In this document: positions 1 to 8,837 of the stretch, in pieces
How the letters are laid out: every line of letters begins with the position of its first letter
Numbering within the stretch: the stretch's first letter is position 1
The notes under the pieces: generated by a model
What the model saw: the letters and a program-made list of their open reading frames with translations, nothing else
Told to the model about the DNA's origin: nothing
Database searches by the model: none
NCBI GenBank assembly: GCA_007858575.1
Contig: CP042279.1
Coordinates: forward strand, 6,789,001 to 6,853,000
Reading direction: 5' to 3'
Length of the DNA stretch: 64,000 nt
Source of the DNA: Streptomyces sp. WAC08241
Lineage (GTDB): Bacteria > Actinomycetota > Actinomycetes > Streptomycetales > Streptomycetaceae
Program-made: the position numbers and the translations under genes

Positions 1-107
1 ATCTTCTTCCACGACCCCGACGGCACCCGCCTGGAGATCTCGGTCCCGAAGGGCGCCGGGACGGCCCCGGCCCCTCGGGCACGGCCCCCACCTGCGGCTT
101 CTTCTGA
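1..107 (+). CDS. C-terminal fragment of a VOC/glyoxalase-family protein
   Basis: The window opens inside a gene. Frame 1 reads IFFHDPDGTRLEIS, the last beta strand of glyoxalase/bleomycin-resistance (VOC) domains, in which the Glu of the LEI motif is normally a metal ligand. The reading then runs through an implausible Pro/Ala stretch. A different frame gives a short tail ending GFF and TGA at 105-107, so a one-base indel around 60-95 is likely. Substrate cannot be told from this piece. Confidence 0.6.
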   Translation, partial: LLPRPRRHPPGDLGPEGRRDGPGPSGTAPTCGFF

Positions 108-140
108 ACGGAAGCCCGCCCACACCCCGGAGGAGCCTCC

Positions 141-1014
141 ATGGACGCCTACCACCCCGGATCGCTCGCCGTGCAGGAACGCGTCGGCGTCCGCGACCTC
201 GCCGACCACGTGGGCCGCTCTGTCGGCCCCGGCATCCGCCCGGTCGCCGCCGCCTTCCTGGAGGCCCAGCCGATGCTGGTGATCGGCGCGGCGGACGCCG
301 CCGGGCACGTCTGGGCGAGCCTGCTCACCGGCGCGCCCGGCTTCGCCCGCGCCACCGGGCCGGGCACCGTCTCCGTCGCCGGCGGCGTCCCCGCCCACGA
401 CCCGCTCGCCGGTGCGATCACCCCGGCCGGCACTCCCGTCGGCACCCTCGCCCTCGACCCCCGCACCCGCCGCCGCATGCGCCTCAACGGCACCGCCCGG
501 CCCAGCCGCCGCGGCTTCACCGTCGAGGCGGAGCAGGTCTTCCAACTGCCCCAAGTACCTCCAGAAGAGGGAGTGGTACGGCTCCGAGCCCGCGGGCCCC
601 GGAACCGGCACCGCCCGCGGCGGGCGCTCACCCCGCCCAGGCGGCCCGCGTCCGGGCGGCGGACACCTTCTTCGTGGCCACCGCCGCCCCCGACGGCGCC
701 GACACGAGCCACCGGGGCGGCAACCCCGGCTTCGTCCGGGTCGACGGGCCCCGCGAGCTGAGCTGGCGGGACTACCCGGGCAACGCGATGTTCCTGACCC
801 TGGGCAACCTGGAGTCGGACGGCCGCGCGGGCCTGCTCTTCCTGGACTGGGAGACCGGCACGACCCTCCAGCTCACCGGCCGCGCGCACGCCGAGTACGG
901 CCCCGAGGAACGCGTGGTGCGCTTCCGCGCCGATCGCGTGGTGGAGACGCCGGGCGCCAGCCCCTGCGCTGGTCGCCCCCGGAGTACTCCCCGGCCAACC
1001 CGGCCACACCCTGA
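141..1014 (+). CDS. PPOX-like (pyridoxamine 5'-phosphate oxidase family) flavin-binding protein, frameshifted
   Basis: ATG at 141 follows GGAGGAGCCTCC, a good ribosome binding site. The first ~130 residues include PMLVIGAADAAGHVWASLL and the phrase TLALDPRTRRRMRLNG, typical of split-barrel flavin-binding proteins of the PPOX type. The characteristic SNCPKY motif appears in the next frame near 548-566, and the second barrel half (GNPGFVRV, GNAMFLTLGNL, GLLFLDWETG) follows in the third frame from about 633. The tail WSPPEYSPANPATP ends at TGA 1012-1014. Three indels near 545, 633 and 950 must be undone to give about 290 residues, a usual length for this family. The family binds flavin nucleotides; the substrate is unknown. 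Confidence 0.72.
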
Positions 1015-1084
1015 CGACCGGCCGGGGCCCCAGGGCCCGGCCCGGCCCCTCGCAGCCGCCGACCCCGAGGACCCCGAGGACTCC

Positions 1085-1622
1085 GTGCCCACCACCCCGG
1101 CCGCAGAGGCCACCGAAGCCCACCCGCCCGCCGGGGCCGTCGCTCCCCGCCCCCGGCCGCCCGCCCGCCCCCGCCCCCGCGTCTCCTCGGGGCCACCGCT
1201 GCCGCGGTCGCCGTGCTGCTCCTCCTGGTCGCGGTGGGCACCCTCCTCCGCCAGCCCCTGCTGATCCCGCCGCTCGCCGCGAGCGCCGCGCTCGTGGCGG
1301 GCGCCCCCGACCTGCCGCTCTCCCAGCCCCGCTCGGTCGTCGGCGGCCAACTCCTCTCCGCCCTCACCGGGTTCGCGGTCCTGGCCGCGGCCGGCCCCGG
1401 CCCGTGGGCGCCGCCGTCGCGGGCGGCCTCGCCCTCGGCGTGATGGCCCTCGCCCGCGCCCCGCACTCGCCCGCCGCCGCCACGGCCGTCGTCGTCGCCC
1501 TCCAGGACCCGCCCTTCTGGTCGTTTCTCGGCCTTCTCGCCCTCGCCTGCCTCCTCCTGGTCGCCGCCGGCCTCGCGGCCGCCCCCGCGACGGGACGGGC
1601 GTACCCCACGTACCGGCTCTAA
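1085..1622 (+). CDS. HPP-family integral membrane protein, frameshifted
   Basis: After a Pro/Ala-rich start (GTG at 1085 is the best candidate) the frame shifts near 1200 and again near 1412. Joined, the pieces give about 180 residues with four likely membrane helices. The segment PLLIPPLAASAALVAGAPD, then QPRSVVGGQLLSALTGF, and later the RAPHSPAAATAVVVA motif are hallmarks of HPP membrane domains, where His-x-Pro motifs are conserved. Some HPP proteins have been linked to nitrite or anion transport, but the role of stand-alone actinobacterial copies is not established. The TAA stop at 1620-1622 overlaps the presumed -10 element of the next gene. Confidence 0.68.
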
Positions 1623-1631
1623 CCTCGGTGC

Positions 1632-2116
1632 ATGAAGCAGGAGTTGAGGGTGGCGGCCTACGCCGTGTGCGTCCGGGGCGACGAGATCCTGCTCGCCCGC
1701 TGGGTGGCGGGCGACGGCGGTAGGCTGTGGACCCTGCCGGGCGGCGGCATGGACCACGGCGAGGAGCCCGCCCGGACGATGGTCCGGGAGGTCGAGGAGG
1801 AGACCGGCTACACCGCCGAGCCCGTCGTCCTCCTCGGCATCGACTCCGTCCGGCGCTCCTGGCCGCGCCGCTTCGCGAGCCCCGGCGACTTCCAGGGCCT
1901 CCGGATCGTCTACGAGGCCCGGATCACCGGCGGCGAGCTGCGCCACGAGACCGGCGGCTCCACCGACCTGGCCGCCTGGCACCCGCTCTCCGCCGTCCCC
2001 GGCCTGCCCCGCGTCGAACTCGTCGACATCGCCCTCGACCTGTGGTGGGAGCGGCCCCGACCGGCCGTTCCCGGCTCGGCGCGCCGCGCGACCCCGCCCT
2101 CCCGCCGAACGGCTGA
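1632..2116 (+). CDS. NUDIX hydrolase
   Basis: The protein begins MKQELRVAAYAVCVRGDEIL and carries a complete Nudix box, G-x5-E-x7-REVEEETGY, at about residues 38-60, so it should hydrolyse a nucleoside diphosphate linked to another group with Mg2+. The exact substrate is not predictable. The start is ATG 1632 with TAACCT at 1620-1625 exactly six bases ahead and no Shine-Dalgarno sequence, so the mRNA is probably leaderless. The frame runs past its natural end into the following gene. The closest stop in a neighbouring frame is TGA 2114-2116, giving about 160 residues, so one indel near 2055 is inferred. Confidence 0.72.
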
Positions 2117-2234
2117 AAACGGCTCAACCGTCCCCGGACCGCTCAACCCTCCCCCGCTCCGCCGGGTCCTGCCCGCCGACCGCAGCACACGCAGCACACG
2201 CCGTGCAGAGCCCGGCAGAGTCCAGGGAGCCCGC

Positions 2235-3387
2235 ATGCCAGCCGTACGCACCACCCGTACCCTCCGCACCGCCGTCGCCGCCGCCCTCGCGGCGGGCCTC
2301 ACCGCCACCGCCCTCGCCACCCCCGCCCTCGCGGCCCCCGAGCCCCGCCAGCGCGACCACGCGGCCACCCAGCGGGCGCTCCAGGCCCAGGTCGACATGG
2401 GCGTGCCCGGCGTCGTCGCGCAGGCCCGCGACGGACGGCGGAACTGGACCGGCACCGCCGGCGAGCGCGGCGGCGACGACCACTACCGGATCGGCTCCTC
2501 ACCAAGACCTTCGTCGCCACCGTCCTCCTCCAGCTCCAGGCCGAGGGCAGGATCGACCTCGACGACCCGGTCGAGAAGTGGCTGCCCGGCGTCGTCCGGG
2601 GCAACGGCCACGACGGCCGGAGGATCAGCGTCCGCCAACTGCTCAACCACACCAGCGGCGTCCACGACGTCACCTCCGACCCCGCCTTCCAGGAGAGGGT
2701 CTTCGGCCCCGGCTTCCTGGAGCACCGCTACGACACCTGGACCCCGCGGCAGCTCGTCGACGTGGCGCTGTCCCACCCCGCCGACTTCCCGCCCGGCACG
2801 AGCTGGAGCTACTCCAACACCAACTACGTCCTCGCCGGCATGGTCATCGAGGAGGTCACCGGCCGCCCCTACGGGAAGGCCGTCGAGAACCGGATCATCA
2901 AGCCCCTGAAGCTGCGCGGCACCAGCGTCCCGGGCACCCGCGCGTCGATGCCGAGGCCCAGCAGCCCGGCCTGGTCCACGCTCTCCGCCGACCCGGGCGC
3001 GCCCGTCCACGACGTCTCCCGGCTCAACCCGTCCGTGGCCGGGTCGGCGGGCGAGATGATCTCCGACTCGAACGACCTCCAGACCTTCTACCGGGCCCTC
3101 CTCAAGGGCCGGCTGCTGCCGAGGGCGGAGATGCGGGAGCTGACCACCACCGTCCCGGTCTCCCCGGAGGTCCCGCGGATCCGGTACGGGCTCGGGATCA
3201 TGTGGGAGAAGCTGAGCTGCGGCAAGGAGATCTGGGGCCACAGCGGCGGCATCCACGGCTCCTCCACCGAGGGCCGGGTCACCCGCGACGGCGAGCACTC
3301 CCTCGCCCTGAACCTCAACGCCGACTGGACGGGGGACGGCGCCGCCGTCCTGGAGGCCGAGTTCTGCGGCACCTCCCCAGGAGCTAG
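2235..3387 (+). CDS. secreted class-C-type serine hydrolase (beta-lactamase / D-Ala-D-Ala carboxypeptidase fold), frameshifted
   Basis: A signal peptide is clear: basic MPAVRTTRTLRT, a hydrophobic Ala/Leu stretch, and cleavage after ATPALA-A near residue 34. The nucleophile motif S-x-T-K is rebuilt if one base is restored near 2497 (GS-V-TKT). Downstream are the YSN motif in WSYSNTNYVLAG and the third-box HSGG in EIWGHSGG, the full active-site set of family S12 penicillin-recognising enzymes. About 380 residues, typical length. Likely an exported D,D-peptidase or esterase rather than a true antibiotic resistance enzyme; specificity is open. A second indel near 3375 leads to the stop TAG 3385-3387. 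The gene meets the next one tail to tail with a one-base gap. Confidence 0.8.
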
Positions 3388-3388
3388 G

Positions 3389-4390
3389 TCACCGGGGCAG
3401 GACGACGACGTACGCGGCGGGGTGCCGGTCCGGCGCGGCCATCAGGGCCGTGCGGACCACGGTGGCCTGCTGCTCCACCGCCTCGCGCAGCTTGCGCGGG
3501 GTGAGGTGGACGACCGTGATGCCGAGCCGCTCCAGGTGCTCGCGCTTGCGGGCGTGCTCGGACCACAGCGCGTCGTCGTCCTGCCGGGGCGCCCGGGTGT
3601 CCAGCTCGACGGCCACCGCCTGGTCGGGCCAGTAGGCGTCCACCCCGCCCAGGTGCGGGCCGCCCGGCAGCCGCAGGTCCACGTTCCACAGCGGGTCCGG
3701 GAGCCCGAACTCCCGCACCAGCGCGTACAGCCGCTCCTCGGAGCGCGCGCGCCCCTCGGTGAGCAGGGCGTCCACCGCGTCCACCACGTGCGGCCGGGAG
3801 AGCAGCCGGGCCCGGCTCAACTCCCTTACGATCGCGCTCGGTTCGCAGTGCCCGCCGCGCACCGCCTCGGTGAGCAGCGCGCGGACCTCCGCCGCCGCCG
3901 AGAGGCCCGACACCGCGTCGGCGACGGCGCGGGCGACCGGGGCGACGGGGACGCCGGTGAGCCGGACGGGCTCCGGCGCCTCCGGGGCGCGCACCACCCG
4001 CACCCAGCCGGTCGAGCGCAGCCGCCGGGTGCGCGGCACCAGGACGTCGATCCGCTCCAGGGCGGTGAGCGGGGAGCGGAGGAGAAGCGGTGCAGGGTCA
4101 GGGCGGCGAGCCCGGTGATCATCGCCTCGGGGCCCTGTTGCGGCAGCGTCCCGGGCCGGCGGGCGTAGAGGAGCGCGGCGTGCAGCCGGTCCTCGCTGGT
4201 GGGCGGCCCCGGCCGGAGCAGGAAGACCCCGGGCAGCACCTGCTGCCACCCGCCGGGCCGGCACTGCGCGGCGACCTCGGCGGCGGAGACGCCCCGCGCC
4301 CTCAACTGGTCGGCACTGGCGATCCGCTGGGTGCAGCCGGTGCGGGAGGAGAGGGGAGGGAGCGGGGGTGATGGGGGTGTTGTGGTTCAT
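3389..4390 (-). CDS. hypothetical protein, AbiEi-like N-terminus and DUF559/PD-(D/E)XK-like C-terminus, frameshifted
   Basis: Reads leftwards from ATG 4390 (MNHNTPITPAP). After an indel near 4330 the N-terminal part (VSAAEVAAQC, GWQQVLPGVFLL, EDRLHAALLYA) looks like the winged-helix of AbiEi-type antitoxin proteins. After a second indel near 4075 the central region continues (ERIDVLVPRTRRL) and the end contains GGVDAYWPDQAVAVELD with a later HLTPRKLR, the layout of a Vsr/DUF559 endonuclease-like fold in which D and E-x-D would bind metal. Such two-domain proteins are common in actinobacteria and often annotated only as hypothetical. No partner toxin lies beside it, so I do not call a toxin-antitoxin pair. 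Confidence 0.55.
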   Translation of the reverse strand: MNHNTPITPAPSPLLPHRLHPADRQCRPVEGAGRLRRRGRRAVPARRVAAGAARGLPAPAGAAHQRGPAARRAPLRPPARDAAATGPRGDDHRARRPDPAPLLLRSPLTALERIDVLVPRTRRLRSTGWVRVVRAPEAPEPVRLTGVPVAPVARAVADAVSGLSAAAEVRALLTEAVRGGHCEPSAIVRELSRARLLSRPHVVDAVDALLTEGRARSEERLYALVREFGLPDPLWNVDLRLPGGPHLGGVDAYWPDQAVAVELDTRAPRQDDDALWSEHARKREHLERLGITVVHLTPRKLREAVEQQATVVRTALMAAPDRHPAAYVVVLPR

Positions 4391-4520
4391 GCCGGGGGTC
4401 TTCCGCTTCCGAAGGCTCCCCTAACCCCTGTTACACGCTCGTCGACAATTGGGGACAAGCTCGCCCTAAAGTACGCGCGTTCGAATGCCGATGGGGCGCG
4501 GCCCCGTTCCTCGGACACGA

Positions 4521-4558
4521 CGACGGGGACCGCGGGCCGAAGCCCGCGGTCCCCGTCG
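4521..4558. terminator. perfect 17-bp hairpin downstream of pepN
   Basis: CGACGGGGACCGCGGGC at 4521-4537, loop CGAA, and an exact reverse complement at 4542-4558. It lies 15 bases beyond the pepN stop. It has no T-run, as is usual for Streptomyces terminators. Confidence 0.85.
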
Positions 4559-4572
4559 CGTTCAGCGGGGCG

Positions 4573-7120
4573 TCACTCCGCCGCGCGGTCGCACTCCTGG
4601 GCGCGCAGGGCCCGCGCCAGGTCGTCGCGGGACTCCAGGACCAGGCGCCGCAGGGCCGGCGCGGCCGACTCGTGGGAGGCCAGCCAGGCGTCCGTGGCGG
4701 CCAGGGTCGCCGGGTCGTCCTGGAGGCCCGGGAACAGGCCCCGGACCACGTCCATGCCGATCTGGATCGACCGCTCGGCCCACAGGCGCTCGATCGCCGC
4801 GAAGTACTTCTCCGCGTACGGGGCGATCAGCTCGCGCTGCGAGGGCTGCGTGAAGCCCGAGATCGTCGCCTCGACGAGCGCGTTCGACAGGGTGTCCGAC
4901 TCGACGACCTGCGCCCAGGCCTGCGCCTTGACCGCCGCCGAGGGGCGCGAGGCCAGCAGCCGCACCTGGTGGCGCTTGCCCGTCGCCGTGTCGTCCCGGG
5001 CCAGCTCCTCGCCGATCCAGGCCTCGTCCGCCCGCCCGTGCGCGGCGAGCGGCGAAAGGAGCGCCCAGCGCAGCTCCTGGTCGACGTCCAGGCCGTCGAT
5101 CCGCGCCGTACCGTCGAGCAGCCCCTCCAGGAACCGGAGGTCGGCCTCCGAGGAGGCCGCCGCCGCGAAGAACCGCGCCCAGGTGAGCTGGTGCTCGCTG
5201 CCCGGCTCCGCCGCCCGCAGCTCGCGCAGCCCGCCCTCGGCGAGCAGCCGGCCGCCCTCCTCGCGCCACTCCGGGGCCGCGTAGAGGGTGACGGCCGACC
5301 TCGTCCAGGCGTGCACCATCTGGAGGACGCCGATCTCGGTCTCGCGGCCCGCGAAGGCGAGCACGACGGCGACGAAGTCCCGGGCCGGCATCAGTCCGTC
5401 GCGGGTCAGGTTCCACAGCGCCGACCAGCACAGCGCGCGGGCCAGGGGTCGGTGACGTCCCCGAGGTGCTCCCGCAGGGTGACGAGCGAGCCCTCGTCGA
5501 AGCGCATCTTGCAGTAGGTGAGGTCGTCGTCGTTGACGAGCACCAGGTCCGGCCGCTCCTCGCCCGCCAGCTCGGCCACGACCGTGCGGGCGCCGGTGAC
5601 GTCCGCCTCGGCCCGCGCGTACCGGGTGAGCGCGCCGTCCGCCCCCGCCGGTACAGGCCCACGGCCGTCCGGTGCGGGCGGAGCTCGTCGCCCTCCTGGA
5701 GGACGGCGAGCTCGGTGATCCGGCCCTCGGCGTCGTAGGTGACGTCCGGCGCCAGGACGTTCACGCCGGAGGTCTGGAGCCAGGACTTCGCCCACGCCTT
5801 CATGTCGCGCCCGGAGGTCTCCTCCAGGATCACGAGCAGGTCGCCCAGGCGCGTGTTCCCGTAGGCGTGGCGCTTGAAGTAGCGGCGCGCGCCCTCCAGG
5901 AAGGCGTCCCGCCCCGCGTACGCCACGAGCTGCTTCAGGACCGAGGCGCCCTTCGCGTACGTGATGCCGTCGAAGTTCAGCTTGGCGTCCTCCAGGTCAC
6001 GGATGTCGGCCGTGATCGGGTGGGTGGACGGCAGTTGGTCGGCGCGGTACGCCCAGGACTTGCGGTTGTTGGCGAAGGTCACCCAACTGTTCGTGAAGCG
6101 GGTCGCCTCGGCGTTCACGAAGGAGCCCATGAAGTCCGCGAAGGACTCCTTCAGCCACAGGTCGTCCCACCACACCATGGTGACCAGGTCGCCGAACCAC
6201 ATGTGCGCCATCTCGTGCAGGATCACGTTGGCCCGCGCCTCGTACGAGGCCTGCGTGACCTTGCCCCGGAAGACGTACTCCTCGCGGAAGGTCACCATGC
6301 CCGGGTTCTCCATCGCGCCGAGGTTGTACTCGGGGACGAAGGCCTGGTCGTACTTCCCGAAGGGGTAAGGGAAGTCGAAGTTGTCGTGGAAGAAGTCGAA
6401 GCCCTGCTTGGTGACCAGGAAGACGTCGTCCGCGTCGAAGTGCTTCGCGAGGCCCTTGCGGCACATCGCCCCGAGCGGGATCTCCAGCTCCCCGCGCCGG
6501 TAGGTGTCCGTCACGTAGTGGTACGGACCGGCCACCACGCAGGTGATGTACGTGGAGATCGGCGCCGTCTCGGCGAACCGCCACACGCCGTCGGCGTCCC
6601 GCTCCCCGGCGCCGTTCGACCAGACCGTCCACTCCTCCGGCGCGGTCACCGAGAAGCGGTACGGCGCCTTGAGGTCGGGCTGCTCGAAATTGGCGTACAC
6701 CCGGCGGGCGTCGGCCGGCTCGTACTGCGTGTAGAGGTAGACCTCGCCGTCCTCCGGGTCGACGAAGCGGTGCATGCCCTCACCGGTCCGGCTGTAGGCG
6801 CACTGCGCGTCCACGACCAGCGTGTTCTCGTCCTCCAGGCCGTCCAGGGCGATCCGCGCGCCGTCGAAGACCTCCGCCGGGTCGAGCGGGCGCCCGTTCA
6901 GGGTCACGGCGTTCACGGAGGGGGCGATCAGGTCCGCGAAGGTGCGCGTGCCCGGCCCCGTGCGACGGAAGCGGATCGTCGTCACCGAGCGGAAGGTGCG
7001 CACCGCCTCGTCGGACTCCCCGACCGCCGAGCGCAGGTCGAGGTCGACCTCGTACCCGTCGACGGACAGCAGCGCGGCCCGCTCGTGGGCCTCGTCGCGG
7101 GACAGATTCTCACCGGGCAC
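4573..7120 (-). CDS. pepN: aminopeptidase N (M1 zinc metallopeptidase), frameshifted
   Basis: Releases N-terminal residues from peptides in the cytoplasm. The start is GTG at 7118-7120, chosen because AAGGAG stands seven bases before it; an ATG 15 codons upstream has no such site. Residue 268-272 is the GAMEN exopeptidase motif, and HEMAH (302-306) plus Glu325 in WLKESFADF bind the catalytic zinc. The C-terminal helical ERAP1-like domain follows in two other frames, separated by indels near 5655 and 5400, and ends at TGA 4573. The rebuilt length of about 850 residues matches actinobacterial PepN. The gene is transcribed away from the DsbA-like gene, with a short divergent promoter region at 7121-7266. 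Confidence 0.93.
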
Positions 7121-7266
7121 GGTCACTCCTTCGTGGCACGTTCGAAACAGCACCGATCCTCCCATGTGCCCCTGTCGCCCGGTACACGGGAATGCCCATC
7201 CGGGTCCGTGGCGTTCTCCCCTTTCGGCGCACCGCCTTCCTTCCCGTGGCCGTACCGAGGAGTGAC

Positions 7267-7902
7267 ATGTCCGAGAGCAGGACCACCGCAGACTTCTACT
7301 TCGACCCGCTGTGCCCCTGGGCCTGGATGACCTCCCGCTGGATCCTGGAGGTGGAGAAGGTGCGCCCGGTCGACGTGCGCTGGAAGGTGATGAGCCTGGC
7401 GGTGCTCAACGAGGACCGGATCGACGAGCTCCCGGAGGAGTACCAGGAGATGCTGCGGACCAAGGCCTGGGGCCCGGTCCGCGTGGTGATCGCCGCCCAG
7501 CAGCTCCACGGCGACGAGGTCGTCGGCAAGCTCTACACCGCGCTCGGCACCCGCTTCCACAACAACGGCGAGGGCCCGACCCGCGAGGCGATCGCCGGCG
7601 CCCTGAAGGACGTCGGCCTGCCCGAGGAGCTGGTGGAGTACGCCGACAAGGACACGTACGACACCGAGCTGCGCGCCTCCCACCAGGAGGGCATCGACAA
7701 GGTCGGCCAGGACGTCGGCACCCCGGTCGTCGCGGTGCCGGGCCCGGACGGCGAGGAGGTCGCCTTCTTCGGTCCCGTGGTCACCCCGACCCCGCGCGGC
7801 GAGGCGGCGGCCCGCCTGTGGGACGGCACGCTGCTCGTGGCGTCGACGCCGGGCTTCTACGAGATCAAGCGCACCCGGACGGCGGCGCCGAGCTTCGAGT
7901 AG
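7267..7902 (+). CDS. DsbA-family, mycothiol-dependent nitroreductase-like protein (Rv2466c family)
   Basis: Intact, 211 residues. ATG 7267 follows GAGGAGTGAC; an in-frame ATG 25 codons upstream lacks a site and would add an untypical leader. The thioredoxin-fold motif is DPLCPWAW at residues 13-20. M. tuberculosis Rv2466c, as I recall it, has CPWC, so here the resolving cysteine is replaced by Ala19 and Cys16 alone remains. The cis-Pro region is in DVGTPVVAVPG, and the end ELKRTRT-like pattern (EIKRTRTAAP) is family-specific. The family uses mycothiol, the actinobacterial thiol. Its position next to pepN is the same as in Mycobacterium. A strong terminator follows. Confidence 0.85.
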   Translation: MSESRTTADFYFDPLCPWAWMTSRWILEVEKVRPVDVRWKVMSLAVLNEDRIDELPEEYQEMLRTKAWGPVRVVIAAQQLHGDEVVGKLYTALGTRFHNNGEGPTREAIAGALKDVGLPEELVEYADKDTYDTELRASHQEGIDKVGQDVGTPVVAVPGPDGEEVAFFGPVVTPTPRGEAAARLWDGTLLVASTPGFYEIKRTRTAAPSFE

Positions 7903-7923
7903 TCACCGGCCCCGCACGCACAG

Positions 7924-7960
7924 AAGAACCCCCGCGATTCACGTCATCGCGGGGGTTCTT
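7924..7960 (+). terminator. rho-independent type hairpin after the DsbA-like gene
   Basis: AAGAACCCCCGCGAT (7924-7938) pairs exactly with ATCGCGGGGGTTCTT (7946-7960) around a 7-base loop. It sits between two convergent genes (sodF ends at 8024) and could serve both. Confidence 0.88.
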
Positions 7961-8023
7961 CCTCATTCCGCCCGCACGTGAAGGTTGAGAAGACGATCAC
8001 GAGTGGGACGACGGGGGCGCCGA

Positions 8024-8668
8024 TCAGAAGGAGATCAGCGGGACCGAGGCCTTGGCGGCGTGGTAGCGCTTGTTCACGTCCTGCCAGTTGACGACCTGCC
8101 ACATGGCCTCGATGAAGTCGACCTTCTGGTTCTTGTACTGCAGGTAGAAGGCGTGCTCCCAGGCGTCGAAGACCAGGATCGGGACCGAGCCCTGGCCGAC
8201 GTTGCCCTGGTGGTCGTAGACCTGCTCGACGATCAGGCGGCCGCTGATCGGCTCGTACGCGAGGACGCCCCAGCCGGAGCCCTGGGTGGTCGCGGAGGCC
8301 TTGGTGAGCTGGGCCTTGAACTTCGCGAAGGAGCCGAAGGACTCGGTGATCGCGTCCGCGAGGTCACCGACGCCGTCGGCGGCCAGCGGCTCGCCGCCGC
8401 CCCCGTCCTTCGGGCTGTTCATGTTGTTCCAGTAGATGGAGTGGAGGATGTGGCCGGACAGGTGGAACGCGAGGTTCTTCTCCAGCCCGTTGACCGCACC
8501 CCACTGGTCCTTGTCGCGGGCTTCCTCCAACTGCTCCAGGGTGTCGTTCGCGCCCTTGACGTACGCCGCGTGGTGCTTGTCGTGGTGCAGCTCGATGATC
8601 TGCGGATTGATCACCGGCTCCAGCGCCGCGTAGTCGTACGGCAGCTCGGGAAGTGTGTAGATCGGCAT
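8024..8668 (-). CDS. sodF: iron superoxide dismutase
   Basis: Intact, 214 residues, ATG 8668. Converts superoxide to oxygen and peroxide in the cytoplasm. The Fe/Mn-SOD metal ligands are all visible: His28 in IIELHHDKHH, His76 in HILHSIYW, Asp168 and His172 in VFDAWEHAFY. The protein is of the iron type known in Streptomyces as SodF, used when nickel is scarce and the Ni-SOD SodN cannot be made. In S. coelicolor the nickel-sensing Fur-family repressor Nur shuts sodF off when nickel is present; a matching site lies 30 bases upstream (8698-8714). It is transcribed toward the DsbA-like gene. Confidence 0.95.
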   Translation of the reverse strand: MPIYTLPELPYDYAALEPVINPQIIELHHDKHHAAYVKGANDTLEQLEEARDKDQWGAVNGLEKNLAFHLSGHILHSIYWNNMNSPKDGGGGEPLAADGVGDLADAITESFGSFAKFKAQLTKASATTQGSGWGVLAYEPISGRLIVEQVYDHQGNVGQGSVPILVFDAWEHAFYLQYKNQKVDFIEAMWQVVNWQDVNKRYHAAKASVPLISF

Positions 8669-8697
8669 GTGCCCGGCCCTTCGACTGCTCCTGCTTA

Positions 8698-8714
8698 TTG
8701 CAACCTGTATGCAG
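8698..8714. promoter_or_regulatory. Nur-box-like operator upstream of sodF
   Basis: TTGCAA at 8698-8703, five bases, then ATGCAG at 8709-8714. Read toward sodF this is CTGCAT-N5-TTGCAA, close to the published Nur motif tTGCaa-N5-ttGCAA recalled from S. coelicolor. The site lies 30 bases before the sodF start codon, where a repressor would block transcription. Binding itself is inferred. Confidence 0.7.
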
Positions 8715-8785
8715 GTGCAGGCTAACAGCAGGTGCGGGCCGGAGTTGATCAGCCCTTCGTCCTAGGTCCCGTGTCCGCGCATGGA

Positions 8786-8818
8786 GAAACCCCCGGACCG
8801 GGCGCGGTCCGGGGTTTC
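8786..8818. terminator. hairpin downstream of permease 1
   Basis: AAACCCCCGGACCG and CGGTCCGGGGTTT pair with one bulged C around GGCG. It lies about 20 bases past the stop of the minus-strand permease at 8838, so it should end that transcript. Confidence 0.75.
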
Positions 8819-8837
8819 CCGTCGGTACGGGACGGGA

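Noticed and set aside
3389..4390. Complete toxin-antitoxin module with the AbiEi-like protein
   Set aside because: No AbiEii-like nucleotidyltransferase gene lies on either side, and the C-terminal half looks like a nuclease domain of the same protein.
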